The notes: generated by a model not told the origin, from the sequence alone. DNA of 64,000 nucleotides from Branchiostoma lanceolatum (GCF_035083965.1 NC_089725.1:28405925-28469924); one strand, 5' to 3'. Positions 41,177-55,617 are shown, counted from the stretch's first letter. Made by a program: numbers and translations.

Positions 41177-44100
41177 TTAAGTGGGGCAGATATGTGACAG
41201 CATCATGTTCAGTTGACTGTCCACCATAGCCTTATCTGGGTGAATGGCGTCTTTGCCCGGCTGACACACGCTCATGTCCCAAGTGTCCAACACGACCACG
41301 TCTGGATCCGCCCGGAACATCTCTCGTATCACCTCCGTGATCTGGTAAGCCAGCCAGTCGCTCCCTAGCAGGTAATACCACAATTTTCCGCCCTCGTGCT
41401 CTCGCGTTGTTCCAGTTCTGACGAAGACCCGCGTGCCGGGACTTCTGCGCATGAGACGGTGTATGGCGTCCCGTATAGCGTACATCCGCGACCGGAACAC
41501 GTCCAACGGCTCTGCCGTAAAGTGAGCCCACAGACCGACGGCTATGATCGTGTTCGGGCCTCCTTGGATGGCGTCAACCATTTCGACAGTGTACCTGGCA
41601 TGGTTAAAGACAACCTGATGGGATCCCGGTCTGGGGAAGCCGTGGAATTCTTGACGAACAGAGATGTTCCCTTCGCTGTTGTCCCCACGTCTATCAAATG
41701 CAGGATCTGTAACATATGATGGTTTGTTTGTTTGTTTTATGTTTAATTCAGTGTGTGGCAAAGAAATGTATCGACTCGGAAGTGATTCTTGTTACAGTTT
41801 CAGATCTATATCCTCTCCAAGGATAATTCTTCATAGAACACCGTGATACTTTCTAGGGTGTTGTCATCTTGAAATCAACTCAGCCGCTCATGAAAATTTG
41901 AACAACAAATTGAAATATTGCCGTCTCAGGAAGATATACTAGTACGCCTTTGCCTTTGTGCCAAATTTCAACGCATTTAATGAAAAACTGAGCCTGTTAT
42001 GAAACCACTTGCATTATTTTTTGACTGTCCCACGTAATTTACGTACGTAAAAAAAATGAAAAATCGACAAACCTGAATCAGTCGTGGCTTTCAACGGTAC
42101 TACCTCCTGTAAACGCAAGTACCACTGTCGAATGGTGGAGTCACCTGGAGTAAAACAAAGAAAAGCGTACGAAGCAAAAAAAAAACAAGTTGGGCAAAAA
42201 AGTTGTGTTCATATACTATCCAAGTGCTCAGGGAGGTTGCGCAAATGACTGAATATACAGTATATGGTATACCAAACAATAGAATCTTTATGATATTGTT
42301 AATTTTTGTTCGTCCACATATTTTTGTTTAGTTCGAAATTAACTTTAGCATGCAATAGTAATTTACGGCATATATATACGGCAAACACGAAAGGATGTCA
42401 TCCATGTAATCAAATCAGTATGACCTCGAAGGTATCTGGATATCCATATTACTCCAAACAAAATCTAGTTTGTCATCACTTGGACATAGACCACAATGCA
42501 TAACGACTGCACATGCGCACTCGGTACTGTGAGGTGGCGTATTGACACTCGGTCGGGAAGCAAAATAGCAGATCTCTAGACTACTAATGATACGTACCTT
42601 TCATGTACACGGACTTGTTAGCCAGGCACCGTCGGATGTCCTCCTTAGTGAACACCCGGACATTGCACGCCGATGACTTCCAGACCTTGCCTGACCAATG
42701 TCCCAATGATGTCCCAAATGAAGCTTGAGACTCCCGTGCGTTCGTTGTACACGGCGGTAGATGTTGAGGTGTCTGTCCTTCTGGATCAAGGATACGTATG
42801 GCCTCCTTGGAGTCTAGTTCTGCTTCTATATATGGCCTGTGTGTCGGGGAACGTGTTATGTCAAAGCTAAAGGCATGCCTTTCATGCAAAACATTATGCT
42901 GTACATATTTGTCATGAATATACTAGTTGGGGATAGGGTGTGCACCTCACCCGAACTCAGCCGAACTCAGTCGAACCCAGTGTACACGGGCAATGACTTT
43001 ATATGATGCTCCGGATACATTGTCAATGCAATTATGAATAATAGATTTACCAGTTTTTATATTTCACCCATACTTAAGTATTGGCGCAAATATATTGTTT
43101 TCATATTTCACTCGAGTGAAATATATTGTTTTTGTCACCGCCGGTTTCGGCTCCTCCGTCTCCTGTCATTTCAGTTAAATCGATTCAACTCAGTCATTTT
43201 TGTGCTATGCTAAGATCTATGACCAAAACAACATTATCGTCATGCTAAACTAAAAAAAAGGTATAAAAAAACTTTCCCATGCGGAACCCAACAGTGACGA
43301 TCCAATATGGTGGGCAGAAATTCCTTCCATTTTGTATGCGAGCCGGGTAATATGAACAAAACTGGCCAATATTTAGGACTTGTTACGTGTTTTATATTCA
43401 TAATTGACAATGTATCCGGAGCGTCACATAAGGTCCGGCTTGCGCCATGTACACTGCATATTAGACCCGGGTGAGTTTGGATGAGTTCGGGTGAGGTATT
43501 TAGGCATATCGGCTGAACGGGTAGTATGTTAATATACATGCTTGTATGAACTTAATATCTTTTTGTAGTGCCTACTTAACTTCACTTAACTTTATTTACC
43601 AGAATTTTTGAGATTGAAAAATGGGTTAGTACTTTTATGATCACTTACTTTTGGAAAAGTGCCCTTTCCTTTTTGGACAAGAGACCCGCTGCCCTTCGAC
43701 GGCTCTCGTCCCCGTTCCAATGGCACAATTCGATGGAGGAGCACAAAAGTTTTTCCGGTTTCTGGCAAATCCAGGTACCGTTCGCATTTTGTTTGGAGAA
43801 ATCACACAGTTGGTGGGGTGACAGGCTGGGATTGGCAGAGATGTAGCATTCTCGTTTTTCGGTGGCTTTCGTTTGAAAATCAACGAAGGTGCAGTAGAAA
43901 AGTCTCTTGTTCGGAATTTCTCGCACTCTCTGTAGAACCTTCACTGCTTCGCTTGGATGGACGAGCTGGATCTTTACCTGATAATAGCGATGGAAAACTA
44001 CATCAAATCAAGGAGGCGTCGGTATGTTGAGAGGGCTAACGTTTTGTTTTCTACCAAGAGTACCAAAAAAAAAACAAGTCCGCAAGGATACAAAGAATAC

Positions 44101-45488
44101 AATCGCAGAAATTTACAGGGAAAAATTGTAAATTGACGAAAAACGCACACACTGTTATCATGCTGTCACAAGCTGTCCCACCCATTGTCCCCCATTTTTT
44201 ACCGAATCTGCCTTCAACGTAATCTTTTACGGTAATGTTACTTACCGAAACGTTTCCTATCCAGTAGAGCGGGAACTGCACGGTGTAGGTGCCGTTACAG
44301 TGGTCAGTGACGCGACCGGGGCTACTGGCCTTTGGAGAGCGGTCGCTGCTGATGAGTCTGGCACGGAAAAAGTCTCCTCCGTACGTCTTCGGCCGTCGTT
44401 TCTTGTCTCTCGCCACCACCGTCACGGTAAGAACGTCTCCTCGGCGATACCGTCTGTCTCTATTTAACACGACAATCTCCGTGTACTTTGGGTAGGTGAC
44501 CTGGTCGATGACGAGAGGTTCGTTGGGGAGGCAAGGTTGGACTTCGTCTGGCTCAATGGGGAGAGGGTTGACTGGTGGCTTCATGAGGTGAGATTTCAAC
44601 AACGGCTTTGGAACTATAGCGTCCTGTCCCCAGTCTAGTAATCCTAGATAGGAAAACTCCATCGTCTGCAAGACGTATGAAGAACAACGTCTTTACACTT
44701 GTTAGCATAATTCAATTAATCGGTCGTCTGTACGGTCTTTTTTTAAACAATATTTACACTACAGTTTCTGAGATCTTTACATTCTCTAAGCATTTCCCTT
44801 TTTACACATAGTAAGGCGTAAAAGTATGCCGCTTCTTTGCGAGCACAAGAGCTCCATTCGTATCCACCACCCAAAAATCGTGATCGTAGCTCGCTTGTCC
44901 AGAACACAGAGAAAGCAGGTCTGCTGCAGTGCCAATGAAAGCCAAAAGGGGTCCAAAATCTAATGGTTTCGTCGATAGGTCAGGACCTAACCACTTACCA
45001 AATTTCATAACGAACTGTTCATCACTTCTTGAGTCATACTGCTAAGTACAAAGCTACAAGCAAACATACATACATATACATGGTAAAACGACACAGAAAA
45101 TATAACCTTCTTGGCGAAGGTAGTAATAATTATCACTATATTTCGAACGATCCATGATGAATGAAGTGACCTTCATTTTCCATTACAATTCAACACAAAG
45201 GACAGAACCTGTGGTCCTGGAGATTTTTCATACCCTCCTGTTTACTAAATAATATCGTGTTTGCTGTATGTTGCATGCCCGCGAAAGAATGTGGTAGAGG
45301 AACCATTGGCAGCCGCAGGGTATAAAGCGGCATACCCAGACATGTTTTTGATTGATGATGTTTACTCGGGGGAAGCATGATATCGCTCTAGTGTAACCAT
45401 ATGTAGCAAGGTGAAAATTACATACCGCCATGTAAATCAGCACGGTCACCACAAACAGAGAAACGCTCGGACGGGCAATGGTCATCAT
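41177..45488 (-). CDS. NXPE: NXPE-like protein, copy B (complete)
   Basis: Six exons in the same arrangement and phases as copy A: 45426-45488, 44246-44665, 43649-43977, 42598-42878, 42073-42144 and 41177-41706, coding 564 aa. The start is MMTIARPSVSLFVV. Exon 2 reads WIGNVS at the donor where A has WVGNVS; exon 3 begins VKIQLVHPSEAV. The esterase block GDSTIRQW (exon 5) and the DAIH motif are intact, and the protein ends LSHICPT. By eye it is nearly identical to copies A and C along exons and introns, which indicates recent duplication or homogenisation. Function as for copy A: neurexophilin-like domain plus PC-esterase domain, probably in the secretory pathway. Confidence 0.88.
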
Positions 45489-46773
45489 TGTAGACAACTT
45501 GAGCCACACACAGCAGACGAGAAAGGATCACACGCAGAAAGTCGTCAATCCTAATATGAGGAATTTAAACTCGTCAACATGCGTTTATGACACGCTATCA
45601 GGTACGTTGTAGTTCGCCCATCTACGACGCACTTGGATGGAGTACAGTCTCGTTGTGCTATGTCTTAGTGTGTCAGACGAACTCCGTTTGTGTGTCCTTG
45701 GTGTGACCTTTGTGCTATTACGTCAAGAACAGGTTTAGGTGTGTCTGACGTATTGATTTATTTATGACCCGCGGATATATAAGATGTCGCTCATCTTGTA
45801 GCGGCTAGTGGCGCACAGGTCAGCTTTACACACACACATACACATAGTCATACTCTAGTTAACGAGTTAAAGCGTATGCAAAGTTCTGCTTCCAGTATTC
45901 TCTCGAGAAAAATGTGCGGTTCTCTGTGGTAAATGCGGCACATACGAAAAATGCTTATGGTAATTCCTCCTCCTTTAAACTTAACCAATACTCTAAGTGT
46001 GTTTTAAAGTGATTATCAAGTTCATGGCTTAACTATGTGTTGCAATGAAAAGTTCATTTATCTATCTATATATTTAGTTATCAATATTCTCCACACACAT
46101 GCATGTGGGTGGGGTGAGAGAACATGTGGTGACGCCTTTTCTAGATCTCACTCCGGAAACATATACAACATCACAAATAGTTTACATTATACATCATAAA
46201 AGGACATAGTCAACCATAATTAAGCGTAATTAAACATATTGCACTATACATTATTACAGGACAACAGAGTTAAATGCTTATTGAACATATTGCACTATTC
46301 ATTCAGTAAACTACCGTGGCTTAAAGTAAGACACGTAGAACATCTACAGGCAGATGTCCATCATGTACAGAGATTGTCAGTTGCAAAGTGATCATTGAAG
46401 CTGTCTGATAGCGACTCGACAAGACACCGGACTGCTTGGAAAGTTCGGACTGCTGTGAGGCCACCGCCCCCATGTCACGGACTGAACGTCGAGATAAATG
46501 GTTCCATTCGGCTACAAGGCGAAAAAAAATTAGGACGTCGCAAATGTTGATGTTTTACAACGAATTGGCATTAGCAGGTGAGACCGACTACTTCTTGTTG
46601 GTCTTGTGGAAAATGAGACATTTAGTGGTCCCTATCCCTTAGAAAGATTGTGAGGAAATACTCTGTGTTTGTTAGGGCGAAATGTTGGGCTCAGTAGCTT
46701 ACACTTTTTATAAATTCATTTTCTCAAAACCCTAGCCTGTGTTGCACACGTTCTCGCTGTCGGGGATTCATTG

Positions 46774-46913
46774 TAGTCTCCAACCAGACCCAATGGATTG
46801 CAAAGACCGTATCCAACTGGACGAAGGAGCTTGTAATGCAATGGGTTGCAACACGTACTTCCTCTGCCAGTTTGATAGGTCTTTATGCAACCTATAGATC
46901 TGCTTGGAGATTA
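46774..46913. mobile_element. hAT-like MITE in the B-C interval
   Basis: 140-bp copy of the element at 40891-41031, at the same relative position and flanked by the same GATTCATTG duplication. It was therefore carried along by the duplication that produced the two intervals rather than inserted twice. Confidence 0.85.
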
Positions 46914-47051
46914 GATTCATTGGGCCTTCTTCTAGGGGCCTGACCATTGGAAGGACTCATAGAAGCTTGATTTAGTCAGGCTATAGTCTACGCAGGGTAC
47001 AATTAGTTTTCAAAGACTTTCTTTCCGTTTACTGACTGGCTTGTCAAACCT

Positions 47052-50000
47052 TTAAGTGGGGCAGATATGTGACAGCATGATGTTAAGTTGACTGTCCACC
47101 ATAGCCTGATCTGGGTGAATGGCGTCTTTGCCCGGCTGACACACGCTCATGTCCCACGTGTCCAACACAACCACGTCTGGATCCGCCCGGAACATCTCTC
47201 GTATCACCTCCGTGATCTGGTTAGCCAGCCAGTCGCTCCCTAGCAGGTAATACGACAGTTTTCCGCCCTCGTGCTCTCGCGTTGTTCCAGTTCTGACGAA
47301 GACCCGCGTGCCGGGACTTCTGCGCATGAGACGGTGTATGGCGCCCCGTATGGCGTACATCCGCGACCGGAACACGCCCAACGGCTCTGCCGTAAAGTGA
47401 GCCCACAGACCGACGACTATGATCGTGTTCGGGTCTCCTTGGATGGCGTCAACCATTTCGACTGTGTACCTGGCATGGTTAAAGACAACCTGATGGGATC
47501 CCGGTCTGGGGAAGCCGTGGAATTCTTGACGAACAGAGATGTTCCCTTCGCTGTTGTCCCCACGTCTATCAAATGCAGGATCTGTAACATATGATGGTTT
47601 GTTTGTTTGTTTTATGTGTAATTCAGCTGTGGCAAAGAAATGTATCGACTCGGAAGTGATTTTTGTTACAGTTTCAGATCTATATTCTCTCCAAGGATTA
47701 TTCTTCATAGAACACCATGATACTTTCTAGGGTGTGGTCATCTTGAAATCAACTCAGCCGCTCATGAAAATTTGTACAACAAATTGAGATATTTCAGTCT
47801 CATGAAGATATACTAGTATGCCTTAGCCTTTGTGCTAAACTTCAACTCATTTAATGAAAAATTGAGCCTGTTATGAAACCACTTGCATTATTTTTTTACT
47901 GCCCCACGTAATTTACGTACGTAAAAAACGAAAAATCGACAAACCTGAATCAGTCGTGGCTTTCAACGGTACTACCTCCTGTAAACGCAAGTACCACTGT
48001 CGAATGGTGGAGTCACCTGGAGTAAAACAAAGAAAACAAGAGTCTTAGGACCCAAAATCTCCATGAAACTTTGGTTTTTATGAAACCAGTTCCCCCCATT
48101 CTATATCGCTCAATGGTATGACCCCCGGCCACCTGTCGGGGCCCAGGAGAAGTGACCCACTTTCGCCATGGTGTCAATCAACGCCATGCTTTCGCTATTA
48201 ATAGCTACTAACAGCTGTTAGTAGTGCAACAATATGGAATGGACAACACTGCAAATATAGATTATCCTCATTACTTATGCAAATTAAGTCCAATTTGAAT
48301 AATTTGCAGTTCATTGTATACACGTCTGTCTAAGCTACCTGCAGAGTAAATAACATGAAAATCTATCACTCCTTTCTTCAGTTATTCTCCTTAAGAGATT
48401 TTGACAAATACGCCATTGCAGTTCCAGTGACACATACCAGGGGGCCCAAAATAGACCTTGACCTTTCTCCTCCCGACATCTACCCACATACCAAATATCA
48501 TTACAATCGATCTACACGTTCTATAGTTGTGCTGATTTTACGCATCCGGTGACACAAACATACACACATGGTGACACAAACATACACACACGCGCACATA
48601 CACGCAAACACACTAACTTTGCATGATTTACACTTCAGTGTGTACATCTCTGTCCAACCTACCTGCGTACCAAATAACATGAAAATCTGTTGTTCCTTTC
48701 TTCAGTTATTCTCCTTTAGAACAGTTTTACAAATAGGCCATTGCAGTTCCAGTGACACATACCAGGGGGCCCAAAATCGACCTTGACCTTTCTCCTCCCA
48801 GCACATACCCACATACCAACTATCATTACAATCCGTCTATACGTTCTACGGTTAAACTGACTTTAAGCATCCAGCGACACACATGCAAACGATTTTCCTC
48901 CTTACTTATTCAAATTCAGTCTCGTTTGCATGATTTGCACTTAAGTGTGTATATCTCCGTCCAACCTACCTGTGTACCAAATAACACGACGATTCGTCGA
49001 TCCTTTCTTCAGTTATTCTCCTTAGAAGATTTTGACAAATACGCCATTGCAGTTCCAGTGACACATACCAGGGGGACCAAAATCGACCTTGACCTTTCCT
49101 CATCCTAACACCTACCCACATACCAAATATCATTACAATCCATGTACATGTTCTACAGTTATGCTGACTTTAAGCATCCGGTGACACAAACATACACACA
49201 AACACCAAACGCACGCAAAACAGTATCTTCATGAAAAAGCCTTTTTTTCATGGAGATAATTAAGGCCTGACTGATTTGATTATCCTCTGGCATCACAAAA
49301 CTGATGCGAGCGTACGAAGCAAAAAAAAGTTGGGCAAAAAAAGTCGTGTTCATTATACTATCCAAGTGCTCAGGGAGGTTGCGCAAATGACTGAATATAC
49401 AGTACATGGTATACCAAACATGTAGAATCTTTATGATATTGTTAATTTTTGTTCGTTCACATATTTTTCTTTCGTTCGAAATTGACTTAAGCATATGCTA
49501 CCATCCTTTTTCGCTGTTTTTTATTTTTTTATTTTCTGCATATATATACGGCAAACTTCTTCTGGAAACGTTTCAGCATCGGAAGAAACTTGATTCGCGA
49601 AAGGATGTCATCCATGTAATCAAATCAGTATGACCTCGAAGGGATCTGGATATTGATATTACTCCAAACAAAATCTTGTTTGTCATCACTTTGACATAGA
49701 CCACAATGCATAACGACTGCACATACGCACTCGGAACTGTGAGGTGGCGTATTGCCTCTCTGGGCCGTAAGGAATATAGCAGATCCTTAGACTACTTATG
49801 ATACGTACCTTTCATGTACACGGACTTGTTAGTGAGGCACCGTTGGATGTCCTCCTTAATGAACACCCGGACATTGCACGCTGATGACGTCCAGACCTTG
49901 CCTGACCAATGTCCCAATGATGTCCCAAATGAAGCCTGAGACTTACGAGCGTCCATTGTACACGATGGCAGATGTTGAGGTGCCTGTCGTTCTGGATCAA

Positions 50001-53000
50001 GGACACGTATGGTCCCCTTGGAGTCCAGTTCTGCTTCTATGTATGGCCTGTGTGTCGGGGAACGAACTATGTCAAAGCTAAAGGCATGACTTTCATACAA
50101 CACATTATGCTGTCCATATTTGTCATGAATATACTAGTTGGGGATAGTGTGTGCACCTCAGCCTAACTCAGTCGAACTCATACGAGTCTTAAGTGCAGTG
50201 TACATGGAGCAATGACTTTATATGATGCTATTATTATAGGATATATTGTCAATGCAATTATGAATAATAGATTTACCAGTTTTTATATTTCGCCCATACT
50301 TAAGTATTGGCGCAAATATATTGTTTTATATTTCACTCGAGTGAGTGAAATATATTGTTTTTGTCAGGTTTCTTCTCCTCCGTCTCCTGACATTTCAGTT
50401 AAATCGATTCAACTCAGTCATTTTTGGGCCAAACGACCTGAAATTCTGCATGGATGTAAAGAAGGCAAATACCCCCAGTCGTTTTTTTCTTCATTTCTTT
50501 TAAAACAGGCCTTAAAAACGTTTTTATGGATTTTTTTTTTGTATTTTAGGCAAAAATCATATTTTCGGTTCCTGTGCCCTGGTATTACAAGCGAATGACC
50601 TGAAATTTGGTACAAGGATGCCTTGAACATGTCCCTACAGGACTTTAGTCACAGTTTTGGTATACATTACTTCAAAATGCCTCATTTTTGGGACTTTTGG
50701 GCCTATTTTCAGACCAAAAGGGGCATTCTTGCATGGGGGCACACAAGCTCCATTTCGGACTGGAATGACTTTGCAATAAGACCACTTTTGGACAGAATTT
50801 TTAGCACTGGGGTGATTTTGGGACAGTCGATTTTTTTACATGGGGAGGGATATGGGCGAAATATGCTGTCTTTGCTCTCGCAAATAATGCCTTTCTAGTT
50901 GCATATCACTCCGCTCATTTCAAGATGAGAAATAAAAGAAATACGTGCTTCTATTTGAGCCTGACAAACACTTTGTGTACAGTTATTATGTGTTGATTTC
51001 GACAAAATTTTGCTATGCTAAAATCTATGACCAAAACAGCATCATCGTCCTGCTGGACTAAAAAAAGATATAAAAAACTTTCCCATGCGGACCCCAACAA
51101 TGACGATCCAATATGGTGGGCAGAAATTCCTTCCATATTGTAAACTGGCCGGGTAATATGAACAAAACTGGCAAATATTTAGGACCTGTTACGTGTTTTG
51201 TATTCATAATTGAGTAGACAATGTATCCGGTTTGCCCCATGCCATGTACACTGCATATTAGAGCCGGGTGAGTTCGGATGAGCTCGGGTGAGGTGTTTCG
51301 GCATACTGGCTGAACGGGTAGCATGTTCATGTATATGCTTGTATGAAATTAATATCTATTTGTAGTGCCAACTTAATTTCACTTAACTTATCAGAATTTT
51401 TGAGATTGAAATATGGGTTAGTACTTTTATGATCACTTACTTTTGGAAAAGTGCCCTTTCCTTTTTGGACAAGAGACCCGCTGTCCTTCTGCGGCTCTCG
51501 TCCCCGTCCCAAGGGCCATGATGGCACCAGTCGATGGAGGAGCACAAAACTTTTTCCGGTTTCTGGCAAATCCAGGTTCCGTTCGCCTTTTGTTTGGAGA
51601 AATCGCACAGTTGGCGGGGTGACAGGCTGGGATTGGCAGAGATGTAGCATTCTCGTTTTTCGGTGGCTTTCGTTTTGAAATCGACGAAGGCGCAGTAGAA
51701 AAGTCTCTTGTTCGGAATTTCTCGCACTCTCTGCAGAATATTCACTGCTTCGCTTGGGTGGACCAACTGGATCTTTATCTGATATCAGCGATAGAAAACT
51801 AGATCAAGTCAAGAAGGCGTCGGTATGTTGAGAAGGCTAACGTTTTGTTTTGTGCAAAGAGTACAAAAAAAAAAACAAGTCCGCAAGGATACAAAGAATA
51901 CAATCGCAGAAATTTACAGGGAAAAATTGTAAATTGACGAAAAACGCACACACTGTAATCATGTTGTCACAAGCTGTCCAACCCATTGTCCCCCATTTTT
52001 TACCGAATCTGCCTTCAACGTAATCTTTTACGGTAATGTTACTTACCAAAACGTTTCCGACCCAGTAGAGCGGGAACTGCACGGTGTAGGTGCCGTTACA
52101 GTGGTCAGTGACGCGACCGGGGCTACTGGCCTTTGGAGAGCGGTCGCTGCTGATGAGTCTGGCACGGAAAAAGTCTCCTCCGTACGTCTTCGGCCGTCGT
52201 TTCTTGTCTCTCGCCACCACTCTCACGGTAAGAACGTCTCCTCGGCGATACCGTCTGTCTCTATTTAACACGACAATCTCCGTGTACTTTGGGTAGGTGA
52301 CCTGGTCGACAAGGAGAGGCTGGTAGGGGAGGCAAGGTTGGACTTCGTCTAGCTCAATGAGGAGAGGGTTGACTGGTGACTTCATTAGGTGAGCTTTCAA
52401 CAACGGCTTGGGAACTGTGGCGTCCCGTACCCAGGTCAGTAATCGTTGATAGGAAAACTTCAACGTCTGCAAGACATATGAAGAACAACGTCTTTACACT
52501 TGTTAGCATAATTCAATGAATCGGTCGTCTGTACGGTCGTTTTTTTTAACAATATTTACACTACAGTTTCTAAGATCTTAACATTCTCTAAGTATTTCCC
52601 TGTTTACACATAGTAAGGCGTAAAAGTATGCCGCTTCTTCGCGAGCGCAAGAGCGCATTCGTATCCACCACCCAAAAATCGTGATCATAGCTCGCTTGTC
52701 CAGAACACCGAGAAAGCAGTTCTGCTGCAGTGCCAATGAAAGCCCAAAGGGGTCCAAAATCTAATGGTTTCGTCGATGGGACAGGACCTAACCACTTACC
52801 AAATTTCATAACGAACCATTCATCAGTTCTTGAGTTATGCTGCTAAGTACAAAGCTACAAGCAAACATACATACATGGTAAAACGCCACAAAAAATATAA
52901 CCTTCTTGGCGAAGGTAGTAATAATCATCACTATATTTTGAACGATCCATGACGAATGAAATGACGTTCTTTTTTCATTACAATTCAACACAAAGGACAG

Positions 53001-53301
53001 AACCTGTGGTCCTGGAGATTTTTTTTCATACCCTCCTGTTTCTACAGTCCATTTGTTACTAAATGATATCGTGTTTGCTGTATGTTGCATGCCCGCGAAA
53101 GAATGCGGTAGTGGAGCGGCAGCCGCAGGGTATAAAGCGGCATACCCAGACATGTTTTTGATTGATGATGATGTTTACTCGGGGGAAGCATGATATCGCT
53201 CTAGTGTAACCATATGTAGCAAGGTGAAAATTACATACCGCCATGTAAATCAGGACGGTCACCACAAACAGAGCAACTCTCGGCCGGGCAATGGTCGTCA
53301 T
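47052..53301 (-). CDS. NXPE: NXPE-like protein, copy C (complete)
   Basis: Six exons in phase: 53239-53301, 52047-52466, 51441-51778, 49809-50089, 47945-48016 and 47052-47581, coding 567 aa. Exon 3 is 9 bp longer than in A and B (three extra residues around CHHGPWDGDES). Exon 2 is more like copy D at its start (TLKFSYQRLLTW) and like A and B in its core. Exon 4 carries several private changes (DSKGTIR, PERQAPQ). GDSTIRQW and DAIHPD are intact. Introns 3 and 4 are lengthened by insertions absent from A and B (50427-51010 and 48041-49264). Function as for copy A. Confidence 0.87.
48041..49264 (-). mobile_element. 1.2-kb repeat cluster inserted in copy C intron 4
   Basis: Contains three tandem, diverged units of about 300 bp. 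Each has CAGTTCCAGTGACACATACC, AGGGGGMCCAAAATMGACC and CATACCAAMTATCATTACAA, the reverse complement of the GATTTTGGGCCCCCT family at 19655 and 54446. Its ends carry CTCCATGAAA and TTTCATGGAG. The sequence CAAG lies before it and AAGGC at its right end. Copies A and B lack it and are also missing about 45 bp to its right that copy D retains, so A and B carry a small deletion here. Confidence 0.75.
50427..51010. mobile_element. 0.58-kb insertion in copy C intron 3
   Basis: Copies A and B read CAGTCATTTTTGTGCTATGC without interruption, whereas C has 584 bp between TTTTTG and TGCTATGC. The insert contains repeated phrases such as CGACCTGAAATT (twice, 50449 and about 50600). I see no terminal inverted repeat and cannot classify it. 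Confidence 0.7.
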
Positions 53302-54445
53302 TGTAGACAAGTTGAGCCACACATCGCAGACGAGAAAGGATCACACGCAGAAAGTCGTTAATCCTAATACTGTATAAGGAATTTAAACTCGTCAACATGC
53401 CTTTAAGACACGCTATCAGGTACGTTGTAGTTCGCCCATCTACGACGCACTTGGATGGAGTACAGTCTCGTTGTGCTATGTCTTAGTGTGTCCGACGAAC
53501 TCCGTTTGTGTGTCCTTGGTGTGACCTTTGTGCTATTACGTCAAGAACAGGTTTAGGTGTGACTGGGGTCTTAATTTACCTATGACGCGCGGATATATAA
53601 AATGTCGCTCACCTTGTAGCGCCTAGTGGCGCACAGGTCAGCTTCACACACACACATACACATAGTCATACTCTAGTTAACGAGTTAAAGCGTATGCAAA
53701 GTTCTGCTTCCAGTATTCTCTCGAGAAAAATGTGCGGTTCTCTGTGGTAAATGTGGCACATACGAAAAATGCTTATGGTAATTCCTCCTCGTTTAAACTT
53801 AACCAGTACTCTAAGTGTGTTTTAAAGTGATTATTTTCATAGCTTAACTATGTGTTGCAATGAAAAGTTCATTTATCTATTTATCTATTTATTTATTTAG
53901 TTATCAATATTCTCCACACACATACATGTGGGTGGGGTGAGAGAACATGTGGTGACGCCTTTTCTAGATCTCACCCCGGAAACATATACAACATCACAAA
54001 TAGTTTGCATTATACATCATAAAAGGACATAGTCAACCATAATTAAGCGTAATTAAACACATTGCACTATACATCATTACAAGACAACATGATTAAATGC
54101 TTATTGAACATATTGCATTATTCATTCAGCAAACTACCGTGGCTTAAAGCAAGACACGTAGAAAATCTATAGGCAGATGTCCATCATGTACAGAGATTGT
54201 CAGTTGCAAAGTGATCATTGAACCTGTCTGATAGCGACTTGACAAGACGCCGTTTAAACGACAAAAGTTCGGACGCAAATGTTGATGTTTTACAACGAAT
54301 TGGCATTAGCAGGTGAGACCGACTACTTCTTGTTGGTCTTGTGGAAAATGAGACATTCAGTGGTCCCTTCCCCTTAGAAAGATGGCTAGAAAATATTCTG
54401 TGTTTGTTAGGGCAAAATGTTGGGATCAGTAGCTTACACTTTTTT

Positions 54446-55385
54446 GGCGACGCCTCAGGGGCGCGCCAAATTTTTACTATATTGTGTGCAGATTGCAAGA
54501 ATTCTAGGAATTGTACAGGAATGTGAAAGTCCATGGGACGATAGCTCAAGAATGCCTGGATGTATTGTCTTCATATTTTGTAGGTGGGTAGGTCTGTGAG
54601 AGACCATGAAATGATTGGATTTTGGGCCCCCTACCGACTTTCTATGGTACTGCAGGGGAACTTTCACTTTTCAAATCTCGTCTTCTGAACATGCTATAGT
54701 CATGATTTTTAAGTGATGGATAGCTATTTGTTAGGAAAATATGTCCTGTAGGTATGGACCCCCTAGCGGCTTTTTTTGGAACTACAGGAGCTGATTTTGA
54801 CTCAAATTTTGAAAGAGAATAACGCAAGAAGGGGATGAAGGATCATCATAATTTTTGGTGTGTAGATAGCTTAAGTGATGATTTGCATAATCATATGCCA
54901 ATTATGCAAATCAATATCTTATTTGCATAATTAATGAGGACAGTTAATAAATCAGCTGCATTCTATCATAGGACTCTCAAACACATGACATATGTAACTG
55001 AGAAAGAGATAAATATCGGTAGATATCAATTATACAAATTGATACTTAATTTGCATAATTAATGACAAAATATTATAAATCCATAGTGGTAAATGATGGG
55101 GATTTCATTTTTGCACCATTTGGAAGTTAAGTAAATGTGGCCACTATTAGACACAAAGCTTGCATAGAGGGCCTCATTTACATAATTTATGAGGAAATGG
55201 TACGATATCTTTTTTTGAAAACAAGATTTTCATACATTGGACAACTTGTGTTATTTTGGAAGAGAAGGTGATCGACTGATATGATTTAATTATGCGAGGT
55301 CCTAATTTGCATGTGGGCTAAAAACGAAAACGTTAACAGAGACCACCGTCGCCATGGCAACATCTTTTTATGTTGCCAATCTTCT
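54446..55385 (+). mobile_element. 0.94-kb repeat insertion in the C-D interval
   Basis: Other intervals read GCTTACACTTTTT directly into TTCATTTTCTCAAAACCCTAG. Here about 940 bp intervene, made of GCGACGCCTCAGGGGCGCGCC, then the GATTTTGGGCCCCCT family sequence (54617), AGAGAATAACGCAAGAAGGGG and an ATTTGCATAATTAATGA-rich end, in the same order as 31060-31640. Confidence 0.7.
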
Positions 55386-55617
55386 AAAATGCATTTTCTC
55401 AAAACCCTAGTCTGTGTTGCACACGTTCTCGCTGTCGGGGATTCATTGGGCCTCCTTCTAGGGGCCTGACCATTGGAAGGGCTCATAGAAGCTTGATTTA
55501 GTCAGGCTATGGTCTACGCACGCTACATTAACTGGCTTGTCAGAGCTCCAAGTTGTGGCATATATGTGATAGTTTTCAAACACTTTCTTCCCGTTTACTG
55601 ACTGGCTTGTCAAACCT

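Noticed and set aside
48355-49108. Short plus-strand frames repeated at 48355, 48568 and 48752 that share HTRGPKIDLDLS
   Set aside because: They fall within the tandem copies of an interspersed repeat on the opposite strand; the shared peptide reflects repeat sequence rather than a gene.
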